DNA of 50,218 bases from Candidatus Nomurabacteria bacterium. GTDB taxonomy: Bacteria; Patescibacteriota; Minisyncoccia; Phycocordibacterales; UBA9973. A program made the position numbers and the translations under genes. Where the stretch lies: contig CALRFQ010000006.1 in the NCBI GenBank assembly GCA_943356675.1, forward strand, positions 1-50,218, written 5' to 3'. The notes below the pieces were generated by a model that was not told the DNA's origin, ran no database searches, and saw nothing but the letters and a program-made list of their open reading frames with translations. Positions 17,346 through 24,647 of this stretch are shown in pieces. Positions within the stretch are counted from its first letter, which is position 1. Each line of letters opens with the position of its first letter.

Positions 17346-19619
17346 TTATTTTGCGTAAGCGTTTGCGTCAACGAGTGAGATCGAGAGGAGCTTTGAGGCG
17401 CCGTCGGCTCCGACTGTGACTCCGTAAAGCACTTCTGCTCGAGACATCGTCTCACGGTTGTGAGTGACCACGATAAGCTGAGAGAACTTCGAAAGGTTCT
17501 CAAGCATGTCGCCATACTTACGAGAGTTTGCTTCGTCGAGCGCAGCGTCTGTCTCATCTAGCACGAGGAATGGTGGTGGGTTCACCTGACTCATAGCGAA
17601 GAGTAGAGCAATAGAAGTGAGTGATCTCTCCCCACCTGAAAGCATATGAAGGTCTTTCACTTTCTTGTGAGGTAGTGACACATTTATGTCCACACCTTTC
17701 TCAAGTGCAAATTCTTCATCTTCCACTTCCCCCTCCATTTCTACATCCTCATCTTTCTTCTGGCGCTTCTGCTCTACTACGACTGTTAGGTTTGCATTAC
17801 CACCACCGAACATAAGTGCGAAGAAATTCTGGAACTCAGTATTTATTTTATTTACACCTTCTTTGAATTCAGTATCAAGTGTGTCCTTGAGTTCATTTAT
17901 CAAATTCTGAAGTGTACTAGAGCTTGTCGCTAAGTCTCCCAATTCCCTTTCTAAGAATTGATCACGCTCAATAGTTTCGTTGTATTCTTTCAAAATTTCA
18001 GCACCATTTCCGATTCCCGCATCTTCAAGCTTGATCTTGATACGTTCAATTTTTCGTCGAAGTTCCTCTTGTATGCTTCTACTTGCAGGAGCATCCTCAC
18101 CCTCTGCTTGAGCTTTAAATCCGTTCTGTGCATATGTGAGCACTTGCATGCCGATAAGTGTCGAGGCTTCACGCACCTCACTCTCAAATGAGAGCTTGAT
18201 ACTCTCCAATTTTTCTTCTTCATATTTAAGTGAGTGCATATCAGAAGACACTTCATTCTTCTCACCTAGTATCTCATATCTCATTCTCTCACTATCACGA
18301 AGATGTACTTCACTTTCTTTTGTTTTAAGATCAAGCACACGGAGTGCTTCACGGCATTTATCGGCTTCGCTCTCTAGCTCTTTAATTTCATTTAAAATAT
18401 TCTGTCTCTGATTTTCGAGCTCATTAATCCTATCTGTATTTACATCATTAGTCTCTACGTTCTCAATCTTACTCTCATTACTCCTCATATGAATAAGATC
18501 ATTTTTCAAATTTGAAAGTACTGAGAATATACTTTCTTTCTCACTACTACTAAGTGCGAGTTCGATTTGTGACAAGCACTTATCAAGCAAGTTGCTCCAC
18601 TCACTGAAAGAAATCACTCTGTTTTCTTCTTTTTTATTTTCTACTATCTTTGGAGCTTTTAGCGCATCCATCATACCTTCGAGGCGCCCGAGTGTGCGAG
18701 AAAGCTCTTCACTCGCTCGGCGAATGCGATTCTCCTCTTTTATTATTTCTGAGCGTTCCACACTCTCACGATTTGCATTCTCTGTGTTGTACACTGGTAA
18801 ATTCGCAAGTCGCTCTTCAAGTGAAAGCATCTTCTCATCGAGCATTCGTCTCTTGTGAGTAAGTGCGCGAGTATTCGTAGTGATGTATGCAGATTCTGCT
18901 CCTAGATATGTCTCATAGTATCCATTTAGTTCTTCGCGTAGTGCGTGCGACTTCTCCACCTTCTCCACCTGCTTTTTCAGGAAGAGTATGTGTGGCGCTA
19001 TCTCACGGCGAATAGACTGCACTTCTTTCATATTGATTGCAGTCTTCTCGAGTTTTCTTTCTGATTCTTTTATTCTGTATTGGTAAACTTTAAGTCCGAG
19101 TGCATCCTCTATCATCGCGCGTCTGTCTTTCGAAGATGCATTGAGCACGCGGTCAGCCTCACCTTGAGAGATGATATGGTGCCCAGATGAGCCGATGTTT
19201 ACAGATGCGAGCAAATCCACTACGTCCTTGAGGCGCACTTCAGTGCCATTGATACTATAAGTATTCCCGCCGTCTGCAAAAACTTCACGAGAAATAGATA
19301 TCTCATCGTAGTCGAGAGAAACTCCAAGACCAGAGTTTGTAAAATTAAAAATCTTTTTACTATTGTCGAAAGTAATAGTGACAGATGCGCGGCTTGCAGA
19401 TGGCATCATCTTTGAGCCTTTGAATATGAGGTCCACTCCGCCCTTACCACGAAGGCTCTTCATGGACTGCTCTCCGAGCACGAAACGCACTGCTTCCACG
19501 ATGTTGGACTTTCCAGAGCCATTTGGACCCACGACGGAAGTGATAGGTGTATTGAAAGATAAGGTACTCTTTTTACCAAATGATTTGAATCCAGAAAGTT
19601 CAATGGATTTGAGTGTCAT
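17346..19619 (-). CDS. smc: Short SMC-type chromosome segregation ATPase
   Basis: ABC-type ATPase of the SMC family for chromosome compaction and segregation. The N-terminal head has Walker A GPNGSGKSN near residue 32 and the QGEADRVLN segment; the C-terminal head has FFALMFGGGNANL, the ABC signature MLSGGERSLTSIALLFAMSQ and Walker B FLVLDETDAALD. Two coiled-coil stretches lie between. At 757 residues it is about 400 shorter than typical SMC (~1150-1190), and I see no canonical ~150-residue hinge. The middle holds only a short helical segment (residues ~330-380). No zinc-hook CxxC is present, so it is not Rad50-like. It follows rnc by 6 bp. Confidence 0.88.
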   Translation of the reverse strand: MTLKSIELSGFKSFGKKSTLSFNTPITSVVGPNGSGKSNIVEAVRFVLGEQSMKSLRGKGGVDLIFKGSKMMPSASRASVTITFDNSKKIFNFTNSGLGVSLDYDEISISREVFADGGNTYSINGTEVRLKDVVDLLASVNIGSSGHHIISQGEADRVLNASSKDRRAMIEDALGLKVYQYRIKESERKLEKTAINMKEVQSIRREIAPHILFLKKQVEKVEKSHALREELNGYYETYLGAESAYITTNTRALTHKRRMLDEKMLSLEERLANLPVYNTENANRESVERSEIIKEENRIRRASEELSRTLGRLEGMMDALKAPKIVENKKEENRVISFSEWSNLLDKCLSQIELALSSSEKESIFSVLSNLKNDLIHMRSNESKIENVETNDVNTDRINELENQRQNILNEIKELESEADKCREALRVLDLKTKESEVHLRDSERMRYEILGEKNEVSSDMHSLKYEEEKLESIKLSFESEVREASTLIGMQVLTYAQNGFKAQAEGEDAPASRSIQEELRRKIERIKIKLEDAGIGNGAEILKEYNETIERDQFLERELGDLATSSSTLQNLINELKDTLDTEFKEGVNKINTEFQNFFALMFGGGNANLTVVVEQKRQKKDEDVEMEGEVEDEEFALEKGVDINVSLPHKKVKDLHMLSGGERSLTSIALLFAMSQVNPPPFLVLDETDAALDEANSRKYGDMLENLSKFSQLIVVTHNRETMSRAEVLYGVTVGADGASKLLSISLVDANAYAK

Positions 19620-19625
19620 ATGAGG

Positions 19626-20321
19626 TTAGTCGAGCCAGTTCTTAGCTTCTAATGCGGCGCGTGCTGCAGCCTGCTCAGCTTCCTGCTTAGACTTCCCTTT
19701 ACCTTCTGCAATGCGAGTATTTCCGAAAAATATTCCGATAGTAAAATGCTTATCGTGGTCTGGACCATTCTCATGAAGAACTTTGTATGATGGAGTGACT
19801 CCTTCGTGCTCTTGGCACTTCTCTTGAATCCAACTCTTCGCATCACGGAATAATTTCTTCTCTACTATTTCCTTAAGTTTACCAAAGAGAGTCTCTCGGA
19901 TAAATTTCTCTACAGGTGCGTAACCTTGATCCATATAAAGTGCACCCACGAATGCTTCGTAAGTGTTTGCGAGTATGTATAGTCTTGCCTTGCCACTGTC
20001 TTTCGATTCACCCTTGGAGAGTAGCAGGTATTCATTCATATTGAGCTCTCCGGCTACTTCACCGATGAGTATTGCATTCACAAGAGATGATCTGTATGCA
20101 GTGAGTTCACCTTCATCAGAGTTTGGATATGTGCGGTAAAGGTAGTCCGTCACTGCTAGCTCAAGCACAGCGTCGCCAAGGAATTCGAGGCGCTCGTTGT
20201 GTGAGATTTTGTTACCAGAATTTTCATTTATATATGAGCGGTGTATGAAAGCCTGCTCAAGGAGTGCCTTGTCTTTAAAATTTACGCCAATCTGTTTTTC
20301 GAATAAGGAGAAATCTATCAT
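19626..20321 (-). CDS. rnc: Ribonuclease III
   Basis: Double-strand-specific endoribonuclease for rRNA and mRNA processing. The 231-residue product has the RNase III signature ERLEFLGDAVLELAV (residues 43-57), downstream catalytic-domain helices, and a C-terminal dsRNA-binding domain (SWIQEKCQEHEGVTPSYKVLHENGPDHDKHFTIG broken by normal spacing, ending KSKQEAEQAAARAAL). Length is normal. It lies between the NusB-Nudix gene (18 bp) and smc (6 bp). The rnc-smc pairing is common in bacteria. Confidence 0.96.
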   Translation of the reverse strand: MIDFSLFEKQIGVNFKDKALLEQAFIHRSYINENSGNKISHNERLEFLGDAVLELAVTDYLYRTYPNSDEGELTAYRSSLVNAILIGEVAGELNMNEYLLLSKGESKDSGKARLYILANTYEAFVGALYMDQGYAPVEKFIRETLFGKLKEIVEKKLFRDAKSWIQEKCQEHEGVTPSYKVLHENGPDHDKHFTIGIFFGNTRIAEGKGKSKQEAEQAAARAALEAKNWLD

Positions 20322-20339
20322 AATATTTAAATTAAACTT

Positions 20340-21254
20340 TTAAGATTTTGCTGTCAAAATTTCTATTGATTTTGTAAGAAGTGGGACCATGTTGTCGTAG
20401 ATCTTGAGCTCTGCTACATCAGCAAGCTTGAACCATCTTGCATCGTCGAGTCCGCCTGTGCCTTTCTCAAGTACGATATCTGTAAATTCTGATTCACCAA
20501 GGAAGAACACTACTTGCTTGCGGATTTTACCTTGCTGAGGATGTGAAGCGATGTATTCATTGCGTCCGAGCATTTCCTTGATCTTTATATCGAGGCCCAT
20601 TTCTTCTTTGATCTCGCGGATAGCGCCTTGCTCTTCATTCTCACCTTCTTCGATGCCACCCTTTGAGAGCGTCCAGTATCCGAAGACGTCGTGCACAAAT
20701 GCGAAATATATTTCGCCATCCTTTTTAGCATACACCACCGCTCCGGCTTTCTTCTCTATTGGGAATTTCGCAGGATCAGTCTCGGCAAACTTTTTGGCAA
20801 TTTGCTTTTTACTTATGTCATCCTTTCCAGGCTCACCGATCTCTTTGTACACAGCTCCGAGCACTCCGTTTACGAATTTACTAGAGTTCTCACCACCGAA
20901 ACTTTTCGCAAGCTCGATAGCTTCATTGATAGCTACCTTTGGAGGGACTTGTGTGCGGTCACCGAAAAGGAGCTCGTATAGACCCATACGAAGAATATTC
21001 CTATCAACGATAGAAATTTTCTCAATAGGCCAATCTGGCGCAGCCTTCTCTATGATCTCATCTATAATAGCTTTCTTTTTTACGACACCAAGAAAAATAT
21101 CTTTTATAAAAGCATCGTCATCTAATCCAGGACCAAATTCTTCAATATTCCTATCGAGCATTTCATCGTGATTGTCTTTATCTACTGAAATACCAAAATC
21201 CCACTCAAAGAGTGTCTGAAGGACTATTGAACGTGAAAGGTGCCTGTTTGCCAT
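20340..21254 (-). CDS. NusB-Nudix fusion protein
   Basis: Two domains in one 304-residue frame. Residues 1-140 match NusB, the antitermination factor that binds boxA RNA with S10 (RSIVLQTLFEWDF, ISIVDRNILRMGLYEL, PPKVAINEAIELAKSFGGENSSKFVNGVLG in conserved order). After a ~27-residue charged linker, residues 168-304 form a Nudix hydrolase with a perfect Nudix box: G199-x5-E205-x7-R213-E214-I-x-E-E-x-G-L. The Nudix part resembles MutT/Ap4A-type enzymes; substrate unknown. No frameshift or internal stop is seen, and rnc follows 18 bp later, so this looks like a genuine fusion. Upstream rpmF is 38 bp away. Confidence 0.9.
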   Translation of the reverse strand: MANRHLSRSIVLQTLFEWDFGISVDKDNHDEMLDRNIEEFGPGLDDDAFIKDIFLGVVKKKAIIDEIIEKAAPDWPIEKISIVDRNILRMGLYELLFGDRTQVPPKVAINEAIELAKSFGGENSSKFVNGVLGAVYKEIGEPGKDDISKKQIAKKFAETDPAKFPIEKKAGAVVYAKKDGEIYFAFVHDVFGYWTLSKGGIEEGENEEQGAIREIKEEMGLDIKIKEMLGRNEYIASHPQQGKIRKQVVFFLGESEFTDIVLEKGTGGLDDARWFKLADVAELKIYDNMVPLLTKSIEILTAKS

Positions 21255-21292
21255 TTTTAAAAAGGAAAAATTAAACGAAAAAAATACCAGAA

Positions 21293-21508
21293 CTACTTAC
21301 TAGCCTTCTTTTTTGCTTGCTTTTTCTCTACTTTCTTTATTACATCGATAACCTTACGGCCACGATAAAACCCGCAGTGACTGCACACAGTGTGCATCTG
21401 GCGAGGTTTTTCACAGTTTGAACAAGCTGTAAAATTCGTGCTTTTAAGGGCATGATGTGAACGGCGATTCCCTGTGTGGGAACGCGTATGTCTCATTCGT
21501 ATTACCAT
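21293..21508 (-). CDS. rpmF: 50S ribosomal protein bL32
   Basis: Large-subunit protein L32, 71 residues. The N-terminal RMRHTRSHTGNRRSHHAL is typical, followed by the zinc-binding CSNC (C29, C32) and CSHC (C42, C45) pairs and a Lys-rich tail. The start could be Met1 or Met5; family proteins usually begin near Met5. TATACT (21522-21517) ends 8 nt before the first ATG, so the mRNA is leaderless or nearly so. It heads the block rpmF, nusB-nudix, rnc, smc. Confidence 0.95.
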   Translation of the reverse strand: MVIRMRHTRSHTGNRRSHHALKSTNFTACSNCEKPRQMHTVCSHCGFYRGRKVIDVIKKVEKKQAKKKASK

Positions 21509-21516
21509 ATATAGAT

Positions 21517-21522
21517 AGTATA
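21517..21522 (-). promoter_or_regulatory. -10 box for rpmF
   Basis: TATACT on the minus strand, 8 nt before the first ATG of rpmF. Confidence 0.5.
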
Positions 21523-21550
21523 CTTATTTTCACCCAAAATGCAAATAAAA

Positions 21551-21585
21551 AGGCACCGTGCTGTAGTCATACATGCGCGGTGCCT
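21551..21585 (-). terminator. Terminator of the Nudix gene
   Basis: Stem AGGCACCGTGC/GCGCGGTGCCT with an inner TGTA/TACA stem, followed on the minus strand by TTTTTATTT, 15 bp after the stop of the 21600 gene. Confidence 0.88.
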
Positions 21586-21599
21586 AATTATTTAGTTTG

Positions 21600-22172
21600 T
21601 TACATTAATGCAAATGCATACTCGGTTTTTATACCGCTTATTACATTAATGGAATCCTGCAAGGGTGTCATATGCCCAGTAAAAAGTACATTGTTGAACA
21701 TTTTTACGGGAATAAGCAGTGGAGCAGCCGTCTCCCCATCAATTGGGTTAGGGCCTTTAAAGTCGTGAAGGTGACCTGTGAATTTTGGAACCACAAAATA
21801 ATGTTTGTGGTGTTCTTTTGTTTTGTCATATCTGTCAGTTACAACCTTATGACTTTTCTCCAAATACACTAAATCATCTTCATCAATAGAAAGCCCAGTC
21901 TCTTCGAAAATCTCACGAAGTAAGGTTGTCTTAATTGTTTCTCCATACTTTTTCGTATGGCCGTTCTGTTCTCCGTTTTCATGGTACTTAGAATTGTAAG
22001 GTACTCCGATGAAATACATCTTTCTGTTTTTTTCATTAAAAACAGGGATAATTCCACTGGAGCAATACGAGCCATCTTTGCTCGTGCCTCCTGGCAACTG
22101 AATGCGGTCGTAACCTTTGGTTTGAAGATCCTTGATCGTATCAAGTAACTCTTCGTCTGATAAAAAGTTCAT
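21600..22172 (-). CDS. Nudix-family hydrolase-like protein
   Basis: 190-residue protein with a recognisable Nudix core: strand IIPVFNEKNRKMYFIGVPYN, then LLREIFEETGLSID, the catalytic helix of the Nudix box. The spacing of the upstream Gly to the first Glu is one residue off the strict GX5E pattern, so activity is likely but not certain. Several His residues (KEHHKHYFVVPKF) follow in the substrate-side region. The N-terminal ~35 residues (SDEELLDTIKDLQTKGYDRIQLPGGT) form a helical extension. The substrate is unknown. It is divergent from thrS, with a TATAAT 13 nt before its ATG and its own terminator. Confidence 0.8.
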   Translation of the reverse strand: MNFLSDEELLDTIKDLQTKGYDRIQLPGGTSKDGSYCSSGIIPVFNEKNRKMYFIGVPYNSKYHENGEQNGHTKKYGETIKTTLLREIFEETGLSIDEDDLVYLEKSHKVVTDRYDKTKEHHKHYFVVPKFTGHLHDFKGPNPIDGETAAPLLIPVKMFNNVLFTGHMTPLQDSINVISGIKTEYAFALM

Positions 22173-22320
22173 GTGTTATGGGGATATTATATTTTGCAGG
22201 AAATTTTAAAGAGCAACAAAAACGTCGCAAACCTGTTAGGGAGAATTATAGCACCTTTTACGATTAAAGTCAAGCATAGGATACCCTTACATTATAAGCC
22301 TTTTATGATATGATAAATGA
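22173..22320. promoter_or_regulatory. Divergent promoters, Nudix gene and thrS
   Basis: Minus strand: TATAAT (22191-22186), 13 nt before the Nudix ATG. Plus strand: TATGAT (22304-22309), 11 nt before the thrS ATG. Both imply very short 5' leaders. I see no T-box or other long leader structure for thrS. Confidence 0.5.
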
Positions 22321-24066
22321 ATGGAAAACAATGAAAAATTGGCTCATAATCGCCACACATTAGCTCACCTTTTGGCACAAGCCGTAAAGGGTAAATACGA
22401 GAACGCACAGCTTACCTTGGGCCCAGCCGTGGATAATGGCTTCTATTACGACATCGACTTCGGCACTGAGAAAGTAAGTGATGAGGATTTAGCGGGATTG
22501 CAGAAAAGTATGGTAAAGAATCTCTCATCTTGGACAGAATTCACTCATAAAGAAGTAAGTAAAGATGAAGCACTCGTTGCTTTCAAAGGAAATGTCTATA
22601 AAGAAGAACTCATAAATGAAATCGCAGATCGTGGTGAGAAAATCACACTTTATACTTGTGGAGGTTTTACAGATCTTTGCCGTGGAGGCCACGCAGAAAA
22701 TCCTGCGAAGGAAATACCGGGAGATTCATTCAAGCTCGACCGCGTAGCCGGCGCATACTGGCGCGGTGATGAAAAGAACAAAATGCTTACTCGCATTTAC
22801 GGCCTCGCATTTGAAACTAAAGAAAAATTGGATGCGTATATTCTTCAGCAAGAAGAAGCAAAAAAGCGTGATCACAGAAAGATTGGTAAAGAACTTGGAT
22901 TATTTATTTTCTCAGATTTAGTTGGGCCAGGACTGCCTCTTTGGACTCCAAAGGGCACAATCATTCGTGAGCTTCTAAATGATTATGTATGGGAACTTCG
23001 TAAAGTGCGTGGTTATCAGAAAGTCACAATCCCCCACATTACAAAAAAGGAATTATACGAAAAGTCAGGTCACTGGGCTAAATATTCTGATGACCTTTTT
23101 AAAATTGAGACTCGCGAAAAACATACACTTGTAATGAAGCCGATGAACTGCCCTCACCACACACAGATATTCGACAGTGAGCCTCGCAGTTACCGTGACA
23201 TGCCTCAGCGCTATGCCGAGACTACTATGGTGTATCGCGATGAGCAGTCTGGAGAACTTTCAGGACTTTCAAGAGTAATTTCAATTACTCAAGATGATGC
23301 ACACGTATTCTGCAGAGAAAATCAGGTGGAGGAAGAAGTAATGGCAGTATGGGATATCATCGACACATTCTACAAAACTTTTGGATTCGAATTACAAGTC
23401 CGTTTCTCTCGCCATGATCCTAAAACTCCTGAGAAATATCTAGGTGGTGAAGAACTATGGGCGAAGGCTGAAGGTGCACTCAAAAATCTTATGGAAAAGA
23501 AAGGCGTGACTTGGATAGACGGCTTGGGTGAAGCAGCTTTCTACGGACCAAAGATAGATTTTATTTCTCGTGACTCTATCGGCCGTGTGCTCCAAGTAGC
23601 TACAGTCCAGCTCGACTTCAATCAGCCAAAAAACTTCGACCTCACATGTACCAATGAAAAGGGTGAGAAAGAACAGATAGTGATGATCCACTGTGCAGTG
23701 ATGGGATCTATCGAGAGATTCATGTCCACACTTATCGAGCACTTAGCTGGTGATTTCCCTCTTTGGCTTTGCCCTACACAAGTAGCAGTGATACCAGTGA
23801 AAGATATTCATGAAGACGCAGGCTACGAAATGGAAAAGGTACTGAAGAATTCCGGAATTCGCACAGCAGTCTTCCCTTCAAACGATTCACTAGGAAAGAG
23901 AATTCACAAAGCGAAGGCTCTCCGCGCTCCATATGTGATAGTGCTCGGTGATAAAGAAAAGGAATCTGGCATGCTCACTATCGAGAAGCGTGATGGCAGT
24001 AAAATCCAAATGACTCTGAGAGATCTCACAGCATTACTTGAAACAGAAATTAAAAATAGAAGTTAA
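22321..24066 (+). CDS. thrS: Threonyl-tRNA synthetase lacking TGS domain
   Basis: Charges tRNA-Thr. The 581-residue protein starts directly at the editing (SAD/N2) domain: HNRHTLAHLLAQAV with H12 and H16, and DLCRGGH later, together forming the editing-site zinc/His set. The class II catalytic core has MNCPHHT, YRDEQSGELSGLSRV (motif 2), QDDAHVF, and GSIERF (motif 3), with the catalytic zinc ligands Cys/His/His in place. The usual MIHRA is MIHCA here. The C-terminal anticodon-binding domain runs from LWLCPTQVAVIPV to the end. The ~60-residue N-terminal TGS domain of standard ThrRS (~640) is absent, and the upstream -10 box leaves no room for it. Confidence 0.96.
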   Translation: MENNEKLAHNRHTLAHLLAQAVKGKYENAQLTLGPAVDNGFYYDIDFGTEKVSDEDLAGLQKSMVKNLSSWTEFTHKEVSKDEALVAFKGNVYKEELINEIADRGEKITLYTCGGFTDLCRGGHAENPAKEIPGDSFKLDRVAGAYWRGDEKNKMLTRIYGLAFETKEKLDAYILQQEEAKKRDHRKIGKELGLFIFSDLVGPGLPLWTPKGTIIRELLNDYVWELRKVRGYQKVTIPHITKKELYEKSGHWAKYSDDLFKIETREKHTLVMKPMNCPHHTQIFDSEPRSYRDMPQRYAETTMVYRDEQSGELSGLSRVISITQDDAHVFCRENQVEEEVMAVWDIIDTFYKTFGFELQVRFSRHDPKTPEKYLGGEELWAKAEGALKNLMEKKGVTWIDGLGEAAFYGPKIDFISRDSIGRVLQVATVQLDFNQPKNFDLTCTNEKGEKEQIVMIHCAVMGSIERFMSTLIEHLAGDFPLWLCPTQVAVIPVKDIHEDAGYEMEKVLKNSGIRTAVFPSNDSLGKRIHKAKALRAPYVIVLGDKEKESGMLTIEKRDGSKIQMTLRDLTALLETEIKNRS

Positions 24067-24067
24067 T

Positions 24068-24108
24068 ACAAAAATAAAAAGCTCCGAATTGGAGCTTTTT
24101 ATTTTTGT
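24068..24108. terminator. Bidirectional terminator, thrS and the RdgB-like gene
   Basis: 18-bp perfect stem built on AAAAAGCTCC/GGAGCTTTTT with loop GAATT. It begins just after the thrS stop and overlaps the last codons of the convergent gene. Confidence 0.88.
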
Positions 24109-24644
24109 AATTCTTTAATTAAGTTTTTTATTGCATAACCGCGATGGGAATATTCATTTTTCTCTTCTGTAGTTAAGTGTAGCATCACTTTATCGGTGCC
24201 ATCTATTTTTACAAATAAATCAAACTCTTTCGGACCTACGTCTATATCCTCTGGCATTTCTACACTTCCATTTATCGTGCCATTTACAATCACTTCTTTT
24301 ACTCCATCATAGTATCCGAGCCAGCAAGATACTTTCACCCGAGTGCCTGCAAACTTCACTCCCATTTTATACACTGGCAAATGCTTAATAAAATCTTTTA
24401 TATATGGACCGGGGAATCCTCCAAGCTCTTCGAAGTGAAGCGATGTGTCGTCTACAAGTACTGGCTCTTTGAAGTATGAGTATGCAGCCTTTAATTTATG
24501 ATTTATTATTTCTTCTGGAGTGCCTTGGATTTCAAAGTAGTCAGGTAGCACTCCTTGCTCGCACAGAAAAAGCTTACTAAGTTCGAGAGACAATTCCTCA
24601 AACTTGAGTGAATTCCCCGTCACAATAATAAGCTTTTCTTTCAT
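24099..24644 (-). CDS. ITPA/RdgB (HAM1)-family non-canonical purine NTP pyrophosphatase
   Basis: Predicted to hydrolyse dITP/XTP-type nucleotides to monophosphates and keep damaged purines out of nucleic acids. The 181-residue protein begins IIVTGNSLKFEEL (the conserved TGN..K.E entry), followed by LVDDTSLHFEELGGFPGPYIKDF, the substrate-binding core, and YSHRGYAIKNL at the C-terminus, matching the SHR.KA motif. The GGFPGPYIKDF form resembles eukaryotic/archaeal ITPA more than E. coli RdgB. Its start is 3 bp after the gyrB stop, so the two are probably cotranscribed. Confidence 0.88.
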   Translation of the reverse strand: MKEKLIIVTGNSLKFEELSLELSKLFLCEQGVLPDYFEIQGTPEEIINHKLKAAYSYFKEPVLVDDTSLHFEELGGFPGPYIKDFIKHLPVYKMGVKFAGTRVKVSCWLGYYDGVKEVIVNGTINGSVEMPEDIDVGPKEFDLFVKIDGTDKVMLHLTTEEKNEYSHRGYAIKNLIKELQK

Positions 24645-24647
24645 AAA

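Noticed and set aside
22173-22320. T-box riboswitch before thrS
   Set aside because: The -10 box lies 11 nt before the ATG, leaving no leader to hold a T-box.
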